Shown: positions 1-6,847 of the stretch, piece by piece | Layout: each line of letters begins with the position of its first letter | Numbering within the stretch: the stretch's first letter is position 1 | Source: a virus | Direction: 5' to 3' (one strand) | DNA: 41,391 bases | Virus record (IMG/VR): IMGVR_UViG_3300027972_000026 | Location: 1-41,391 of that record | Program-made: the position numbers and the translations under genes | Notes under the pieces: model-generated | Told to the model about the DNA's origin: nothing | Database searches by the model: none | The model's input: only the letters and a program-made list of their open reading frames with translations

Positions 1-75
1 CATAAAAATTTCCCCGGGGGGATATTTTAGGAGATCAATTCGGAAGATTTAATCAACTATTCCAAAGAGAGGAGC
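1..75. other. Left edge, no complete gene
   Basis: Two plus-strand frames run in from the edge and stop at 28-30 (TAG) and 50-52 (TAA). Either could be the tail of an upstream gene, but too little remains to choose. A CCCCGGGG palindrome lies at 12-19 in otherwise AT-rich DNA. No promoter motif of the kind seen at 37-39 kb is present. Confidence 0.3.
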
Positions 76-78
76 GTG

Positions 79-537
79 ATGTCTGTATTCAGAGTGAACT
101 TATCTATCGATTGGGTACGTCAAGTTGTGATTCTACAGGATCCTCCAAAGGGATCCATCCGCTGGGATATAAAAATTCCAGATATCCATCAATTTTCTAT
201 TCAAGGAGAAGGAAATATGGCCGTCACTTTAACGAATACACAAAAAGTTCTGGTTTCAGTTCATCCTGTCGATGCTAAGGGCTTCGATGCCCTCGTGGAA
301 GGTCTACCTTCTTGGGTAGTCGGCGACGAGTCAATTGCTCAATTCCTAGTTAATCCTGATGGAATGAGCGGAGAAGTTGTAGCGGGTCTTCCAGGTGTGA
401 CTCAGCTGACTTTCACATGCGATGCTGATCTTGGTGAGGGAGTTACCGAGATTATGGGTATTCTCGATATCACCGTCGTTTCTGGACAGGCGGTTTCTTT
501 GCGCATTGATGTCGGGGTTCCGACAGAGCAGGAGTAG
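79..537 (+). CDS. Bacterial Ig-like (BIG2-type) phage surface protein
   Basis: The protein is 152 residues from ATG 79 (a GTG at 76 is also possible). From about residue 47 it reads as one Ig-like beta-sandwich of the kind found in phage structural proteins: VDAKGFDA, then DADLGEGVTEI, then LDITVVSGQAVSL. Such domains usually decorate heads or tails and bind cell-surface or matrix sugars weakly. Start choice is uncertain. AGAGAGGAG precedes 79, but a second strong site, AAGGAGAAGG at 203-212, precedes an in-frame ATG at 217, and homologues as I recall them begin at a point matching that MAVTLTNTQKV. The first 46 residues may be an added beta-rich segment or a short fused gene. It lies upstream of a fibre gene, separated by a structured spacer. 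Confidence 0.7.
   Translation: MSVFRVNLSIDWVRQVVILQDPPKGSIRWDIKIPDIHQFSIQGEGNMAVTLTNTQKVLVSVHPVDAKGFDALVEGLPSWVVGDESIAQFLVNPDGMSGEVVAGLPGVTQLTFTCDADLGEGVTEIMGILDITVVSGQAVSLRIDVGVPTEQE
203..219 (+). promoter_or_regulatory. Internal ribosome binding site and ATG
   Basis: AAGGAGAAGG at 203-212 sits four bases before an in-frame ATG at 217. It would give a 106-residue protein holding just the Ig-like domain. Either it is the only real start or the gene makes two products. Confidence 0.45.
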
Positions 538-614
538 AATTTCTAAAGGTCGTAACAGCGGTAAGGGAATAGGTTCTGGTCTGATGCTGTGGCTAGTGAA
601 CTTTTCCACCTTTG

Positions 615-759
615 GAAAGTAATTTCAAGTGAAGCGTCGAAGGTCTGATCCATTTAATGGTTTATTCCATTTCTTTATCGGTTGCTATGGCTAGTACCCG
701 TCCTTTCTCCACCCATCCCCTCGTAGGCTACTTTCGACGCTTCATCTGAAATTACTTTC
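615..759 (+). repeat. Long intergenic inverted repeat (27-bp arms)
   Basis: Arms 615-641 and 733-759 are reverse complements at 25 of 27 positions, enclosing a 91-base loop. The spacer (538-780) has no gene. No T-run follows the right arm, so it is not a simple terminator. The ribosome binding site of the next gene (AAGGAG near 767) begins just outside the right arm. A second small hairpin (603-608 with 613-618) overlaps the base of the left arm, so the two folds compete there. Function is unknown; RNA processing, mRNA stabilisation or translational control are possible. Confidence 0.8.
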
Positions 760-780
760 TCAAACTAAGGAGAATGATTT

Positions 781-2844
781 ATGGCTATACAAGATTCAGA
801 TACTTTAAAATCTTATTTTAATCTAAGAAAAGTTATAACTCCATCTAACTACGATGATTTAATCGATACCATATTTGCACAAAGTAGTGCTGGAGAAATT
901 GCTGGTTTAACAATTAGTAGTAACCCTGGTGCCTCTGCTAGTATCTTAGCAACCAACCCGGAGGGTGCAGTATCTTTATTAAGAATTAATACTGATGTCA
1001 TTAGAGATCGAAGTGGCTCTAATTTAACTTTGTCTCCTAGTGGTGATATTGCTTTGAATCCAGGTGGAAATGATATCTACCCATTAACAAACCATGATCT
1101 TAATCTTGGTTTGATCAATAAGAAATTTTTAGCGATACACGCAGCGGAGCTTTGGGTAGAGACCTTGGTAGCTGCTTCTACTATCGGAACAATAGGCGGT
1201 AGGATTCTAGTAGGACCAACAACAGAATTGACATCGGATCTGTCTTCTGAAGATACGACCATTTTTGTAAAACATGATGAATTAGCAGTGAATGATACTG
1301 TATATTTAGAAGCGAATGGCCAGGTAGAGTTTATGCTAGTGATATCTACTCCAACTGGTACCGGTCCATATGGATACAACGTAACCAGAAATAGAGATGG
1401 TGGCGGGGCGCATCAATGGTACGCAGGCGACGCTGTATTTAATACGGGTAACGTTGGGGATGGATTTATTGACTTGTATTCCTACAGAGGAATAAAGTCC
1501 AGCTCCCAGTACGGTCCGAGCATAGTAGGAAATGTTCGCAATTCAGTATATTATAATGATTGGACTGAATATTGGGCCATAGGAAATCTAAATGGTATAT
1601 ATGGTTATGGAACTGATTTATACGGAGCAGCTTTTGGAAAATATGGTTCTGACCACATGACGATAGATTCTACAAATGGTATCCGTTTTCTGGACGTTGA
1701 TGATTTTGTTGTCGCTAAATGGGATACTACCTCTTTGCGCATTGGGCAGGAAGCAGTTAATCAGGGAAATGTCCTTATCGAGGATGGTTCCATCTCGTTA
1801 CGAATGAATATTACAGAACGTGTTAAGATTAATTCGGATGGAGATTTATTCATTGGCGAGGATATTTCCGCCGCTGCTACAACATTTATGTCGGTGTTCG
1901 TTAATGCTCAGACCTACAATGGTGAAGCAGTAAGTGCCGGAGACGTGCTACTAGGTGACAACAGTTCTTCCAAGGCGAATATTCTATGGGATAAATCTGT
2001 TGGGAAGCTTTTGTTTCGTGGTGGCACTACCACTCAGTTAGAGATAGACACAACTGGGGCATTAATTGCTGGTGATGGTGCTGTAGTTCTTGATGTAGAG
2101 GGGCTAAAGCTTGCGGCTACTTATGGGCCATATGGTAGTGGATCTATTAATTGGTGGAATGGAACCCAGCGTGAATTGTCAATTGGGCTTCTAACCAATT
2201 TAGGTAATCCTGTAGCTAGTTATTTTGACAGCCACTATGGTATGGAGTTCATCATTAATACAGCCGACGAAACGTTTTTAGTCTTCTTTGAATCTACTAG
2301 TACAACCAGTAGATTCCAAGTTTCAAATGGCGATGCTTGGATTGGCGAAGATGTACGTGTCGGGCGTGGACTCTATGTTGGAGACACCAGCCTTAACACA
2401 GATCCAGGGGATGGCAATATTGAGTATACAGGAGCATTGAAGTCATATAAGAATAGCACATTTTATACAGGCTATATCTTTGTTCCATTGTCTGCACCTC
2501 TCACATCAACTAGTTGGGATGGGGATGCCTACTCAACCACAGCAAAGACTGTGATAGACTTGAGTGCTGTATTTGGCGTACCAGCTGGTGTTAAGTCGGT
2601 ATTGGCTAAACTCATTGTGAGGGACACTGCCAGCGCTACGAATGAGTGCTGGATTATTCTTGGTCCCAGCAATACAGCCGGTCAAGGATTGACACAGCGA
2701 TGTGGAGGCAATGCGAATAATTTCTGGACCGCTGGGACACATGTAGTACCATGTGATGCCAATGGCGATATATACTATCAGATCCAGGCAAGCGGCTCCA
2801 ATACCTTTACTGTTTACTTGGAGATATGGGGCTACTGGATATAA
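781..2844 (+). CDS. Phage fibre / structural protein, 687 aa
   Basis: This is a large, beta-rich, Gly/Thr/Asn-rich protein without signal peptide or membrane segment, as expected for a trimeric virion fibre. The N-terminal 60 residues (MAIQDSDTLKSYFNLRK) probably anchor it. Residues 60-230 contain motifs seen in phage fibre-shaft proteins: GGNDIYPLTNHDLNLG, TIGTIGGRILVGPTT and HQWYAGDAVF. The middle repeats short strands resembling a triple-beta shaft (LFIGEDIS, AWIGEDVRVG). The last 120 residues (from YIFVPLSAPLTS) look like a terminal jelly-roll receptor-binding head. The repeated IGED segments suggest internal duplication. It sits between two structured spacers and is probably exchanged as a cassette. 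The receptor is unknown, and tail versus head attachment cannot be told. Confidence 0.75.
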   Translation: MAIQDSDTLKSYFNLRKVITPSNYDDLIDTIFAQSSAGEIAGLTISSNPGASASILATNPEGAVSLLRINTDVIRDRSGSNLTLSPSGDIALNPGGNDIYPLTNHDLNLGLINKKFLAIHAAELWVETLVAASTIGTIGGRILVGPTTELTSDLSSEDTTIFVKHDELAVNDTVYLEANGQVEFMLVISTPTGTGPYGYNVTRNRDGGGAHQWYAGDAVFNTGNVGDGFIDLYSYRGIKSSSQYGPSIVGNVRNSVYYNDWTEYWAIGNLNGIYGYGTDLYGAAFGKYGSDHMTIDSTNGIRFLDVDDFVVAKWDTTSLRIGQEAVNQGNVLIEDGSISLRMNITERVKINSDGDLFIGEDISAAATTFMSVFVNAQTYNGEAVSAGDVLLGDNSSSKANILWDKSVGKLLFRGGTTTQLEIDTTGALIAGDGAVVLDVEGLKLAATYGPYGSGSINWWNGTQRELSIGLLTNLGNPVASYFDSHYGMEFIINTADETFLVFFESTSTTSRFQVSNGDAWIGEDVRVGRGLYVGDTSLNTDPGDGNIEYTGALKSYKNSTFYTGYIFVPLSAPLTSTSWDGDAYSTTAKTVIDLSAVFGVPAGVKSVLAKLIVRDTASATNECWIILGPSNTAGQGLTQRCGGNANNFWTAGTHVVPCDANGDIYYQIQASGSNTFTVYLEIWGYWI

Positions 2845-2868
2845 GGTCTTTGATTGAAAGGAGAAACA

Positions 2869-3252
2869 ATGAAGGTTATAGATTTACTAACTGCGCAGCC
2901 CGTTTTACAAAATCTTGTTGGGCGTAAAATGCCAGCAAGATTGGCCTACGCGATAGCAAAGAATTTTCGTTTAATTGCACATGAATTAGAAGACTATGAT
3001 AAAACGAGAATAAAATTGTTATCTGACAATTGGAAATTAGATGAAAGGACCACCAACTTTGATATCCCAGATAAAGATCAGGCAAAATGGAAGTCGATGC
3101 ATGATGAACTTCTTCAAACAGAATCTGGATATCAACCTTATAAGATCGATCTAGCCTTTGCCGAACAGGTAGAATGGACTCCCGCTGAGCTTTTATCTCT
3201 ATGGTTTATTTTTGATGGCGATGGGTCAGTCGATCTGGCTCCAAAAAAGTAA
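2869..3252 (+). CDS. DUF1617-like phage protein
   Basis: The protein is 127 residues, start ATG 2869 chosen because AAAGGAG lies directly upstream. The pattern GRKMPARLAYAIAKNFRLI followed by a helical stretch resembles the DUF1617 family of small phage proteins, which are often encoded near tail or fibre genes and have no established role. The sequence is mostly alpha-helical with no membrane segment. It follows the fibre by 24 bases, so the two are probably cotranscribed. A fibre-assembly or chaperone function is only a guess. Confidence 0.6.
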   Translation: MKVIDLLTAQPVLQNLVGRKMPARLAYAIAKNFRLIAHELEDYDKTRIKLLSDNWKLDERTTNFDIPDKDQAKWKSMHDELLQTESGYQPYKIDLAFAEQVEWTPAELLSLWFIFDGDGSVDLAPKK

Positions 3253-3262
3253 TTTATAGATA

Positions 3263-3397
3263 ATGGATTCCAAGCACTTTCAGAAGAGATATCGAGGTTT
3301 GACAGAGAAGATGGTAATAGTTTTCTCCTTTCAAGAAGCTATCTTATTTGTTATCTAAAACTACTAGATATCTCTTCTAAAAGTGCTTGGAATCTAT
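3263..3397 (+). repeat. Long intergenic inverted repeat (28-31 bp arms)
   Basis: Arms 3266-3293 and 3367-3394 match as reverse complements at 27 of 28 positions. Three further pairs at the base (one G-U) extend the stem. The 73-base loop contains a smaller stem, AAGATGG with CTATCTT. No T-run follows. It has the same design as the repeat at 615-759 (nearly perfect arms, 70-90 base loop) but an unrelated sequence, which argues for a conserved structural role rather than a copied element. Confidence 0.85.
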
Positions 3398-3424
3398 AAA
3401 AAAACAAAGCGAGTCTATGGCCAC

Positions 3425-3462
3425 ATTCCACAAAAGTGGAGTAGATCTCCCACTTTATTTTT
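3425..3462 (+). terminator. Possible attenuator: competing hairpins then T-run
   Basis: A 7-bp hairpin (3425-3431 with 3436-3442, loop AAAA) shares its GTGG strand (3436-3439) with an alternative stem to CTCCCAC at 3447-3453, which is followed by TTTATTTTT. The first fold would prevent the second, terminator-like fold. It lies just before a 49-residue membrane gene. The terminator stem is short and imperfect, so this is tentative. Confidence 0.4.
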
Positions 3463-3483
3463 AATGAATCGAAGGAGAATATT

Positions 3484-3633
3484 ATGAGTACAGTATTCCT
3501 TATTATTGCTGTAATTTTGTTTGTTCTGCAAGGCCTCGGAGTTGGAGTAGGAAACATTAGTCCTGGCTGGATTGGTTTAGCTTTCTTTGCTGGTTCTTTT
3601 CTTGTTGGAAGATCTTGGAATTTGAATAAGTAG
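3484..3633 (+). CDS. Small membrane protein, 49 aa
   Basis: ATG 3484 follows AAGGAG at 3472-3477. The product has two hydrophobic helices, VFLIIAVILFVLQGL and WIGLAFFAGSFLVG, joined by a Gly/Asn turn and ending in a short polar tail (RSWNLNK). The size and helical hairpin resemble small phage holin-like or superinfection-related membrane proteins, but no family is recognised. It stands alone behind two structured elements, suggesting separate control from the fibre genes upstream. Confidence 0.6.
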   Translation: MSTVFLIIAVILFVLQGLGVGVGNISPGWIGLAFFAGSFLVGRSWNLNK

Positions 3634-3651
3634 ATTAGTTCTAAGAGATGA

Positions 3652-4014
3652 ATGACTATGAATGCGCCCAAGAAGAAAGACACTACCGAGCCAAAAAAAT
3701 CTCTTCCTCCTCCATCAAGAACGGTTGAGGGGCGTGAGAATCAACTTATACAAGCGGCTGTTGATTTGGCAGAAAAGCAACTTTCTAATGGCACCGCATC
3801 ATCACAGGTCATTACGCATTATCTAAAACTTGGTTCTACTAAAGAACGATTAGAGAAGGAAAAGCTTGCTAGAGAGAACGAACTTCTACGGGCAAAAACT
3901 GAGGCCCTTCAATCAGCAAAACGAATTGAAGATCTCTATGCCAATGCTTTAAATGCTATGCGGGCTTATGGTGGTACTAAGGAGGAGGATAGTGTCGATG
4001 ATGTTGAGGATTAG
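3652..4014 (+). CDS. Conserved phage helical protein, possibly small-terminase-like
   Basis: The 120-residue protein has a basic/proline-rich start (KKSLPPPSRTVEGRENQL), then a highly conserved-looking helical core: AAVDLAEKQL, GTASSQVITHYLKLGSTKER, then a charged coiled coil. It ends in an acidic tail. Proteins with this SQVITHYLK core often sit just before an HNH gene at the start of packaging modules in phages of Gram-positive hosts, which suggests a small-terminase or DNA-packaging role; this rests on context, not on a catalytic motif. The ribosome binding site is weak (AAGAGATGA). ATG 3658 is an alternative start. It overlaps the HNH gene by 17 bases. Confidence 0.6.
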   Translation: MTMNAPKKKDTTEPKKSLPPPSRTVEGRENQLIQAAVDLAEKQLSNGTASSQVITHYLKLGSTKERLEKEKLARENELLRAKTEALQSAKRIEDLYANALNAMRAYGGTKEEDSVDDVED

Positions 4015-4417
4015 ATCTTATAGAGAGTTGCGAAAATTATTAACATTTGAAGAACGTTTCAAATATCTTAGTTTAAAAGGCCATGTGGGAGAATCGATAT
4101 TTGGCTTTGATCGATATTTAAATCAAAATCTTTATAGATCTAGAGAATGGAAACAAACTAGATATAAGGTAATTGAAAGGGACCAAGCTTGTGATCTTGG
4201 GATAGCTGGTTATGAGATTGAAGTCGAGCTTCTTATTCATCATATGAATCCAATTAGTCTTGATGATATAGAATCAGGAAATGAAGACATTTTTGATCCT
4301 GAGTTTCTTATTTGTACGACTTATAACACTCATCGTGCCATTCATTTTGGTGATGAATCTCTACTTCCAAAACCGCCTATAGTTCGTCGTCCTAATGACA
4401 CTATTCCTTGGCGTTAA
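3998..4417 (+). CDS. HNH endonuclease of the packaging module
   Basis: The 139-residue protein has an HNH metal-dependent nuclease core: SREWKQTRYKVIERDQACDL, then a strand ending LLIHHMNPI (His-His with Asn), then YNTHRAIHFGDE (second Asn and His). The C-terminus RRPNDTIPWR is typical of a phage HNH family near terminase genes. In such phages the HNH protein helps the large terminase cut concatemers at cos or pac sites. ATG 3998 was chosen because GGAGGAGG lies nine bases upstream; the frame opens earlier only inside the preceding gene. Unusually, the large terminase lies more than 8 kb downstream. Confidence 0.8.
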   Translation: MMLRIRSYRELRKLLTFEERFKYLSLKGHVGESIFGFDRYLNQNLYRSREWKQTRYKVIERDQACDLGIAGYEIEVELLIHHMNPISLDDIESGNEDIFDPEFLICTTYNTHRAIHFGDESLLPKPPIVRRPNDTIPWR

Positions 4418-4437
4418 ATGTTAAAGGAGAATCATAT

Positions 4438-4842
4438 ATGAATAGTATATTAAATACTGTTAAACTAGCATTAGGTGTCGAGGCGGATTATAATGGTTTT
4501 GATACAAATATTCTTCTCGACATTAATAGTGCTATATTTAATTTAAATCAACTCGGTGTTGGTCCCGTCGGAGGGTTTATTGTAAAAGGTGAAGGCGAGA
4601 ATTGGGAAGATCTTTTAGGAGATACGCTTCAATTCGAATTAGCTAAAACTTATATTCTTGCCAAAATTCGTTTATCTTTTGATCCTCCAAGCAATTCTTT
4701 TTTAGTCGATGCAATACAGAAACAAATTGCAGAATACGAATGGCGGTTAATGGTTCAAGGAGAATCACCATCTCATGTTTCTGAGAGTATGGTATTTAGT
4801 CGTAGTCAGAGTACTGAATCAGAAGAAGAAATACCGAATTAG
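4438..4842 (+). CDS. Head-tail connector (gp6-like adaptor)
   Basis: The 134-residue protein starts with a helical segment (LNTVKLALGVEADYNGFDTNIL) followed by LLDINSAIFNLNQLGVGP, the layout of phage head-tail connectors that form a ring beneath the portal. The rest (AKTYILAKIRLSFDPP, then a charged helix) also fits. ATG 4438 is preceded by AAAGGAGA; an upstream TTG in frame would lie inside the HNH gene. Connector genes normally follow the capsid gene, so finding one ahead of the large terminase is unusual. Confidence 0.65.
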   Translation: MNSILNTVKLALGVEADYNGFDTNILLDINSAIFNLNQLGVGPVGGFIVKGEGENWEDLLGDTLQFELAKTYILAKIRLSFDPPSNSFLVDAIQKQIAEYEWRLMVQGESPSHVSESMVFSRSQSTESEEEIPN

Positions 4843-4877
4843 AAGAGAAACAATAATATTTTGGGAGGGAGTCTAAA

Positions 4878-5141
4878 ATGATAGACAAATTTTCTAGTTT
4901 TATAGTAGGATTAACTACTTCTGGGGTTGATGCATTTGCAATTACTCCAAGTAATAGTCATGATCTTAGTTATGCGACACGCGGAATTTATGTTGGTGTT
5001 TCTGGTAGTCTTAAGGTAGATATGGTTGGGGGTAGTACGATTATTTTTACTAATTTAGTAGCTGGAGTTATTCATCCTATTCGAGCTAAGAGAATATATG
5101 AGACTGGAACAACTGCGACTGGTATTATAGGAGTATCTTAA
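4878..5141 (+). CDS. Head spike-base protein (Rcc01079-like)
   Basis: The 87-residue beta protein contains the family pattern ITPSNSHDL-SYATRGIYVGVSG-LKVDMVGGSTIIFTNL-GVIHPIRAKRIYETGTTAT. This matches phage spike-base proteins resembling RCAP_Rcc01079 of the Rhodobacter gene transfer agent, small trimeric proteins that hold a spike on the capsid vertex. Its stop overlaps the next start (TAATG), so the spike-base and the LamG-phosphoesterase protein are translationally coupled. That supports the downstream protein being the spike it carries. Ribosome binding site GGGAGG is at 4863-4868. Confidence 0.75.
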   Translation: MIDKFSSFIVGLTTSGVDAFAITPSNSHDLSYATRGIYVGVSGSLKVDMVGGSTIIFTNLVAGVIHPIRAKRIYETGTTATGIIGVS

Positions 5142-6799
5142 TGTCTGGGATAGGAATAGGAATAGGAATAGGAATAGGTTCGATGGTGATGGGGGGAACA
5201 ACTATTCTTGAGAACGTGGAACTTAGTCATATTCGAACTGTTGAAACAAATGAGGAGTTTTCTCCCTGGTATCTTAGTGGGGGGATCCCTGCTGAGAATT
5301 GCATCGCAGCCTATGCAGCGGTTGGTGCAGCCAACCTGGAGGAAAGCTATGTGAACCTGGCCAATCCGGGAACATATAATCTCGTCAATGGTGTGGCTCC
5401 TACCTGGGCAGCGGAAACTGGCTGGACGTTTAATGGAACACAATACAAGGAAACCGGAATAACCCCCTCAAGCAATGGGGAGACAAATGGCTGGAGCATG
5501 TTTCTGCGGTTTTCCGGTTTCATCGGATCCACTGGCTATACGGGTATGTGTGCTTTAGATGGTACATATTTCTCTATTGCCCCAAACAGGGGAGAAACTA
5601 GACGGTACATCAATGGTACTGGGATACTTTCTAATCCTGGAGGAATGGAAGCCGGTGTTATTGGGATGGCAGGTGGGACACCTTATCTCAATGGCGTTTC
5701 GGATGGAGCAATAAATCTCGGAACGAATACCAAGAGCATGATATATATTGGATGTACTGGTCTAGGCCCCCAGCTTCCAGTAATTGGGAATATTCAGGCA
5801 TTGGTAATTTACGACTCAGTCTTGACAGAAGTACAAGCGCTAGCGATCTCCAACGCTATGGCGGCTCTCCCTTTTGATGTGACCATCCCGGCATATCCTG
5901 CTCCGATTGTTGGAGATGGTGAATTTACTGTTGTATTTATGACGGACTCGCACGTGGGTACATGGATGACGGAAAGTGACATCCAGACAACATTCGATTA
6001 CCTTAGAGACAAGCAGACCGGATTGAATTTACAAGCAGTGCTCTATGGGGGCGACTATGCGGACAGTGTTGATCACCCAGATGATCGGGCAGCTTTCGTG
6101 TCTGCAATTGGGAGTATCGAAGACATACCTCATCTAGTAGCGATTGGGAATCATGACTACGATTACAATAATGGCCCACGAAACTCTATAGTGCATAACG
6201 GTGTGTTTGGACAAAGTTACTTCACTGGAAAGAATTGGTGGTCTGGGGGTTTCTTCGAAACCGGACATTCAGAGAATTCCTATATGCTTCTGAGTATAGA
6301 TGGCATTGACTATATCTTTATTGCTCTGGAATTATTTCCTCGCCAAGCGGTGCTTGAATGGGCAAATGCCTTGCTAACCGCCCATGCAGCAAAAAAAGCG
6401 ATCATCATTACACACGCCTACGAGTACACCGATGGGACGCCATATTCTGAGGGCGATTCTTTCGGTCCAGATGGGGGGCAGGAAGGCATTACCGATGCCG
6501 ATTATCATTGGGGTAATGAAATGTGGGATGAGCTTATCAAACTGCACGATAATGTGATCCTTGTACATTCTGGCCACGTTAATCCTTGCGCTCGTCATGT
6601 AGCAAATTCAGACGGTGGACAATCTGTAAACCAAGTGCTTGCTAACTATCAAGGGGATTGGGGAGATCATTTCTTTAATACCCTAATCCGTTATTTGATC
6701 TTCAACCCGACGACTGAAACGATTAGAGTGGAATCGTTTTCGGCGGTTTACCGACAGTGGTATTCCTCCCCAGATCACAAGTTTACCTTGACGTATTAG
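5141..6799 (+). CDS. LamG-like + metallophosphoesterase virion spike protein
   Basis: The 552-residue, three-part protein is likely carried on the spike base encoded just upstream. Residues 3-13 are Gly-Ile repeats. Residues about 50-250 look like a LamG/concanavalin-like lectin fold (GWTFNGTQYKETGI, WSMFLRFSGF, ALVIYDSVLTEVQALAISNA). Residues about 260-540 form a calcineurin-like metallophosphoesterase with the motif series in order: D269-S-H271, G304-D305, G336-N337-H338-D339, H425 in ITHAYEY, and H476-S-G-H479. All metal ligands appear present, so it should be active. Likely substrates are phosphodiesters or phosphomonoesters of cell-surface polymers such as teichoic acid or phosphorylated polysaccharide; this is inference. 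The enzyme part is visibly richer in G and C than neighbouring genes, suggesting acquisition. Confidence 0.85.
   Translation: MSGIGIGIGIGIGSMVMGGTTILENVELSHIRTVETNEEFSPWYLSGGIPAENCIAAYAAVGAANLEESYVNLANPGTYNLVNGVAPTWAAETGWTFNGTQYKETGITPSSNGETNGWSMFLRFSGFIGSTGYTGMCALDGTYFSIAPNRGETRRYINGTGILSNPGGMEAGVIGMAGGTPYLNGVSDGAINLGTNTKSMIYIGCTGLGPQLPVIGNIQALVIYDSVLTEVQALAISNAMAALPFDVTIPAYPAPIVGDGEFTVVFMTDSHVGTWMTESDIQTTFDYLRDKQTGLNLQAVLYGGDYADSVDHPDDRAAFVSAIGSIEDIPHLVAIGNHDYDYNNGPRNSIVHNGVFGQSYFTGKNWWSGGFFETGHSENSYMLLSIDGIDYIFIALELFPRQAVLEWANALLTAHAAKKAIIITHAYEYTDGTPYSEGDSFGPDGGQEGITDADYHWGNEMWDELIKLHDNVILVHSGHVNPCARHVANSDGGQSVNQVLANYQGDWGDHFFNTLIRYLIFNPTTETIRVESFSAVYRQWYSSPDHKFTLTY
5147..5179 (+). repeat. 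In-frame hexanucleotide repeat coding Gly-Ile
   Basis: Five consecutive ATAGGA/ATAGGT units (5150-5179), preceded by GGG, encode alternating Ile-Gly at the N-terminus of the LamG-phosphoesterase protein. Copy-number change by slippage would lengthen or shorten the linker without changing frame. Confidence 0.9.
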
Positions 6800-6847
6800 G
6801 AAACTAACTGAGGAGGCTTGTTTAATAATATTTTGGAGGATGTCTGA

